From NCBI GenBank assembly GCA_960531495.1, contig OY482859.1, positions 10,938,661-11,002,660 of the forward strand: a DNA stretch of 64,000 bases, in the 5' to 3' direction. Below, piece after piece: positions 24,261-64,000 of this stretch. This DNA comes from Zeus faber (taxonomy: Eukaryota > Chordata > Actinopteri > Zeiformes > Zeidae). A program made the translations under genes and the position numbers. Positions within the stretch are counted from its first letter, which is position 1; each line of letters opens with the position of its first letter. The notes beneath the pieces are model-generated. The model was not told the DNA's origin. It worked only from the letters and a program-made list of their open reading frames with translations, and ran no database searches.

Positions 24261-26612
24261 ACACGCACGCGCTGTTGTCTCCAAAGATGTCAAACAAGCA
24301 ATTGCTGTTCATACTTAAATCACCCGATGATCAGGTCTCAAATGTTGCCCTTAACCCCAACTGTGTGTCAAGAGCATATCAACACGCACCCCCAAATCTT
24401 ACCTCATTTTAACCCCTTTATGATCTATAAACTGTGTAAGTGGCTCTGTGCGTATATATTTATGTACATCACAAATTAGCGGTTTGCTTATTAAAGGTCT
24501 GATACACTAATAACTAGATTGTTAGCATTTGACTTTTTCTACTCGCTTGTGGTAATGTGTCTGGCAGAGCAGCTATCTTTTTCTCGGTTGAAAGGCATAT
24601 CCCCTCCATCCAGGCCCTAGAACCAAAAAATCTGATTACCACAGATAGTGTCTCGTAATCCGTTTTTTGCATTACTGGCAATAATAGTCATTATCTTTTT
24701 ACCGCTATTGGTTTTTCTAGCTTGAAGGGACCTTCAACTTATCTTTCTCTTACTAATTTTCTCTTCAGCAGTCAGTTATAATATTTATTGTTTTTTTGTT
24801 TTTTTTTTCCTTTGTTTTTTGTAACTGTACGCCATCTCTAATTCTTTTGAAACCACGTCTCTGGCGGTGTTTTATGTGGCTTCCAACCTTACTGTAAGTG
24901 TTATTTTGACTCTTCACTGGATGGTAGGCCATCCTTGCTGCTTGTTGAGGTGTGACAGACTCCTTTAATCCTTTGGCTCTTCACCAAACCATAGTGACAA
25001 ATCAGTCCTCTGAATCTCCAAAGATCACCCACCCAGAAGATCACCTTCTTGTTTAAGCCACAGGAAGTAAATTATGTGACTGTTATTTTGTGGTTTAACG
25101 ATCAAACAAACCCAAACATCACTGCTGCGCCCTACTTGCACTCACACACAATAAGCGATCGTTTGCCTTAAAATCACATTGGTGCCTCGGACGTCCCCGC
25201 TCAAAACTTTTCCTGCGTGACTAGAAATGCAGCCTCATGAATCTAAAATGAAATGGTCATACATACATTTTTGTTTTATTCCAAATGAAAAGCCCTTGTT
25301 GTGAAGTACCGAAAGCTTCTGTTTGTTGAAAACTGTTTTTAAAGTGGCAGTTAAGGTGATGTCATAAAATGCTTGTCATCTCATGGAGAAACATTACATT
25401 TAAGCTATTCCTTTGGAAAGGAGCGTTGACTGTCTGAGCTACTCCAAAATTTTCAGGGATTTTAGATATTAGTCCAATTTATATATTAAAAAAAAAAAAG
25501 CCTAAACAAGGGATTTTGTCTTGTATGGTTTTTCTGGTATGTAGATGTATCCCCCTGCCCCCATTGTTTGATTTTATTTTTATTTTGTATTTGCAATGTA
25601 AGACATTGCAAAAGTGGGATGTGTATTCATGAACATAAGGGCATGTCTTTATGCACTAGATTTATGCAAGCTTATTGTTTCTGAGTTGTTGTTTTTTTTT
25701 TTTTAAATATAACTTTAATTTCTGTCCCATGATTTTGCTGTCTAGGCAAAGTTATTTCCTTGTCAGAATGTGGCTTTGCCTCTCTTGTGACTGTACAGTG
25801 TGCTGTATTCATGAAGGGGAATTTGCTCAACTCCCTAGCGCTTATCACACTCGACTGAACCTTCTGTCCTGCACCTTCTGTCCTACAGTCCCATTGTCTG
25901 GTCCTCTACAGCTGCCACTATATTCTGCTGGCATTCCCTCGCAAAACGATGGTTCATATGAAATGAAAAATGCAAACTATATTCAGCTTTCATATTAGTC
26001 ATTTGTCATTGGCACTTTTTCATTTGTTTCTTGTTTTTCTTTCATTGCGTGCTCTGTTCAGCACTATACAATTTTGCTGTTGTATCCTTCAAATCTATCT
26101 CATTGTACTAATTGATATAGATACTTAATTTGTTTAACGCAAGCATTTTGCTGTTTTCTCTACTAAATAACGTTAGTACCATCTACCAAGACTGTATTTT
26201 ATCCCAATTGTTTTTTATCTTCTGAGATGAATGCCTTTTGACTTGTCATTGTGGATGTCAGCTAAGTTATTTTTAATTGGTGAAATAGCAACTGCCATAA
26301 CATTCTAGACATTTTAACAGAGAATAGAATTGTTTTGAGGAAAGAACAACTTACTGAGGACGCAACAATGTGAACGTCGCGTTCCGTTTAATGCAACGGA
26401 ACGCTTTCATGGTTTATTCACGCTCCCGTCTTTGACTAGTAATCTCAGAAATTTGTCTTTGTACTGTACATACTATATAAATATATTTACTTTTCCATGC
26501 ATGTCCAAGTGAACACTTACAGTGCTGCAGTTTTAATTAAAGAAAGTACATCTTAATGGACCTGGGGAGTTTATGGTTTGTTCATGCGTTCACTTTTATA
26601 AAGCGTTCCCTT

Positions 26613-26618
26613 AATAAA
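26613..26618 (+). terminator. candidate poly(A) signal of atf7
   Basis: A canonical AATAAA is followed within about 30 nt by a GT-rich stretch (cagttgttcaccagtggtgg). It is the last such signal before the dispersed repeat and the dip2b promoter region. Confidence 0.6.
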
Positions 26619-26635
26619 GCTGCGGTCAGTTGTTC

Positions 26636-26814
26636 ACCAGTGGTGGAACTTATGAAGTACTACTACTCTGTTACTTTATCGTACATTTTCAAAGTATTTA
26701 TCTTATAAGTATATTCAGTTTCGGAGACTGGACTTTTACTCGCCTACATTTCAAATCAAATATCTGTACTATTTACTCTACTACATTTCTAACACATTAC
26801 TTCAGTTTATATCT

Positions 26815-26817
<3 letters not shown>
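26636..26817 (+). mobile_element. dispersed repeat with AGTGGTGGAA start
   Basis: CAGTGGTGGAACTTATGAAGTACTACTACTCTGTTACTTT and then ACTTTTACTCGCC/ATTTACTCTACTACATTTC resemble a frequent fish repeat made of AAGTACTTT/TTTACTC motifs. It begins right after the atf7 poly(A) signal and ends at the (TA)n. Superfamily not assigned. Confidence 0.55.

Positions 26818-26873
<56 letters not shown>
26818..26873. repeat. (TA)n microsatellite
   Basis: About 27 TA units lie at the boundary of the preceding repeat. Confidence 0.95.
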
Positions 26874-26879
<6 letters not shown>

Positions 26880-27068
26880 ATAACAAAATATTGTGAAATT
26901 ACAATATTTTGTTCATTATAATCCGTGTAGCATGAGCATTTATCAGAAAGGAAGGCACAGTAGCACCTTGGTGAGCAGCACTTTTACTTTTAACACTTTA
27001 AGTACGTTAAAGCGCAAGCACTTCTATAAGTCGACTTAGGTAGAAATATCAGCATCTCATTCGTCACA

Positions 27069-27838
27069 ACCTCCCTCCTCCTCCTCCATCCTCCTCCTCC
27101 TCCTCCTCCATCCCCCTCCTCCCTGCTCCTCCTCCTCCTCCATCCTCCTCCTCCCTCCCCCTCCTCCATCCCCCTCCTCCTCCTCCATCCCCCTCCTCCT
27201 CCTCCATCCTCCTCCTCCTCCCTCCATCCCCCTCCATCCTCCTCCTCCCTCCTCCTCCATCCCCCTCCTCCATCCTCCTCCTTCATCCTCCTCCATCCTC
27301 CTCCTCCTCCATCCTCCTCCTCCTCCCTCCATCCCCCTCCATCCTCCTCCATCCCCCTCCTCCATCCTCCTCCTCCATCCTCCTCCTCCATCCTCCATGC
27401 TCCAACATCCCCCTCCTCCATCCTCCATGCTCCTCCATCTCCATCCTCCTCCTCCTCCTCCATCCCCCTCCTCCCTGCTCCTCCTCCTCCTCCATCCTCC
27501 TCCTCCCTCCCCCTCCTCCATCCCCCTCCTCCTCCTCCATCCCCCTCCTCCTCCTCCATCCTCCTCCTCCTCCCTCCATCCCCCTCCATCCTCCTCCTCC
27601 CTCCTCCTCCATCCCCCTCCTCCATCCTCCTCCTCCATCCTCCTCCATCCTCCTCCTCCTCCTCCTCCATCCTCCTCCTCCTCCCTCCATCCCCCTCCAT
27701 CCTCCTCCTCCTCCCTCCTCCTCCTCCTCCATCCCCCTCCTCCATCCTCCTCCTCCTCCATCCTCCTCCTCCTCCTCCATCCCCCTCCTCCATCCTCCTC
27801 CTCCTCCTCCTCCATCCCCCTCCTCCATCCCCCTCCTC
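27069..27838. repeat. polypyrimidine (CCT/CATCC) minisatellite with ~352-bp higher-order period
   Basis: About 770 bp consist almost only of C and T on the + strand, built from CTCCTCCATCC and CCCCCTCCTCC variants. A variant segment carrying CCCTGCTCC is found at 27109 and again at 27461, with near-identical following sequence, so a unit of about 352 bp has been duplicated. The minus strand is purine-rich with many GGG runs. It ends just before the dip2b CpG island. Confidence 0.95.
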
Positions 27839-27970
27839 CGGTCCCTGCAGACACGCAACGCCCTGCCGCGCCACCAGGGGGCGCGCGCGCGTCGTGGCGC
27901 CGGCGGCGCGCGCGTCGGACCGAAGGCGCGCGCGAGGTAAACGGGGCCACGTGACCGCTGAGTCGCTCCC

Positions 27971-28027
27971 ATGATGGCGGAGCAACCGGCCGCGCGGACG
28001 CGTCGTCTCTCCCTCTCCCAGGCTTGA
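27971..28027 (+). CDS. candidate upstream ORF of dip2b (18 codons)
   Basis: ATGATGGCGGAGC here is repeated exactly at the real start codon (28200). It opens a short frame, [18 protein letters not shown], ending TGA. It would be a uORF if transcription starts upstream and the region is not spliced out. The similarity of its first residues to the true MMAER start is striking, but translation is not shown. Confidence 0.3.
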   Translation: MMAEQPAARTRRLSLSQA

Positions 28028-28202
28028 GGGGGGAGCGCTTGGAGTTTATTTATTTTTATTTTTTTATTTATTTAATTTTTTTAATCCCCTGTCTATTTTT
28101 CGTACCGCTTGTTGTTGTTGTTTTTTTTTTTTTTTTTTTTTGTAGTTGTTTTTTTGTTGTTGTTTTGTCGTTGTAATAATACATTTGATTCCGCGAGTCA
28201 TG

Positions 28203-63655
<35,453 letters not shown>

Positions 63656-64000
63656 GTACAACCTGCATTGAGCTGTTTCGTGCTGCGTGTTAAACCAGTG
63701 CAGTGAAGATCTTGTAGGGATTCTTTAGCTACAGCAACACATTTAGAATAAGACACTGCAACAAGTTAATGAGGAGTGGGATCCTTGCCAGTCCCAGAAA
63801 TAGTTCTTTGTTGTTTTCACCAGGGAGATCGGGAGGAACTGACGGCAACACGTGGGACTTGTGCGATATGTCATTTACTCATTGTCTCATCAGTATGTGC
63901 AGTTGGCAAGCTTGGCGTTCTCTCGTAGTGTTGTTCAGTACTACAAACTCCGCCCCAATGGTTCCTGTTCCAATCGTTTCACTATCCAAGTGGAACCAAT
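63656..64000 (+). other. start of dip2b intron 10
   Basis: Begins with the GTACAA donor. No acceptor followed by a DIP2-like exon is seen before the window ends. Confidence 0.7.

Larger units (their letters stand above)
23564..26635 (+). other. atf7: atf7 3' untranslated region (predicted)
   Basis: No further open frame or splice signal follows the stop. Sequence is AT-rich with a poly-C/poly-T stretch near 23710-23735 and a (CA)n tract at 24161-24258. An AATAAA lies at 26613-26618 and a possible earlier ATTAAA at 24490-24495. Just after 26635 a dispersed repeat begins, so the 26613 signal is the natural end. The extent is inferred, since no transcript can be seen. Confidence 0.6.

Noticed and set aside
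27057-27985. Minus-strand open frames of about 230-330 codons rich in Gly, Glu, Arg and Trp
   Set aside because: They exist in all three frames because the polypyrimidine repeat has no stop codons on that strand. No domain, splice site or promoter supports a gene.
28146-28199. N-terminal extension of Dip2b upstream of the ATG
   Set aside because: The frame is open but T-rich (Phe/Cys/Val runs), and the family begins at MAERG.

Overview
The window is nuclear DNA from a vertebrate, almost certainly a teleost fish. Two spliced genes encode proteins closely matching vertebrate ATF7 and DIP2B. The spaces between exons are full of repeats typical of fish: a Tc1 family, several hAT elements with 8-bp target duplications, tRNA-derived SINEs, LINE 3' ends, and very many long (GT)n microsatellites. 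Nothing looks bacterial: there are no operons, no intact intronless genes and no CRISPR. The species cannot be named from the sequence.

Layout. 1-1650 is mostly unrecognised sequence with one SINE. About 1650-3250 is a GC-rich, CpG-rich island that probably holds the atf7 promoter and non-coding first exon. 3250-11359 is the presumed first atf7 intron, with two complete hAT elements and a LINE 3' end. atf7 coding exons run on the + strand from 11384 to 23563 in 11 pieces and give a continuous 491-residue protein. The protein has an N-terminal C2H2 zinc finger, the Thr51/Thr53 phospho-acceptor region and a C-terminal bZIP domain. Its 3' UTR, about 3 kb, ends near the AATAAA at 26613. A 770-bp polypyrimidine minisatellite (27069-27838) then abuts a second CpG-rich promoter. 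dip2b starts at 28203 on the same strand.

dip2b has a 30.3-kb first intron (28288-58568), which is the main repeat reservoir. It holds three Tc1 remnants, two of which share an internal deletion. It also holds several hAT elements, two SINEs, an antisense L1-like 3' end and a GC-rich patch. Dip2b exons 2 to 10 lie between 58569 and 63655, and the gene runs off the right edge. The 442 codons present cover the DMAP1-binding region and the start of the first AMP-binding-like domain.

The two genes are tandem, same-strand and only about 1.6 kb apart, from poly(A) signal to start codon. Their products act separately: Atf7 is a CRE-binding transcription factor and Dip2b is a large adenylate-forming-enzyme-like protein. 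I found no convincing undescribed gene system. The observations most worth checking are the atf7-dip2b adjacency, the duplicated start-codon motif and uORF upstream of dip2b, the polypyrimidine block at its promoter, the strong strand bias of UG repeats in both pre-mRNAs, a perfect short hairpin at 9436-9482, and the nested or deleted Tc1 copies.
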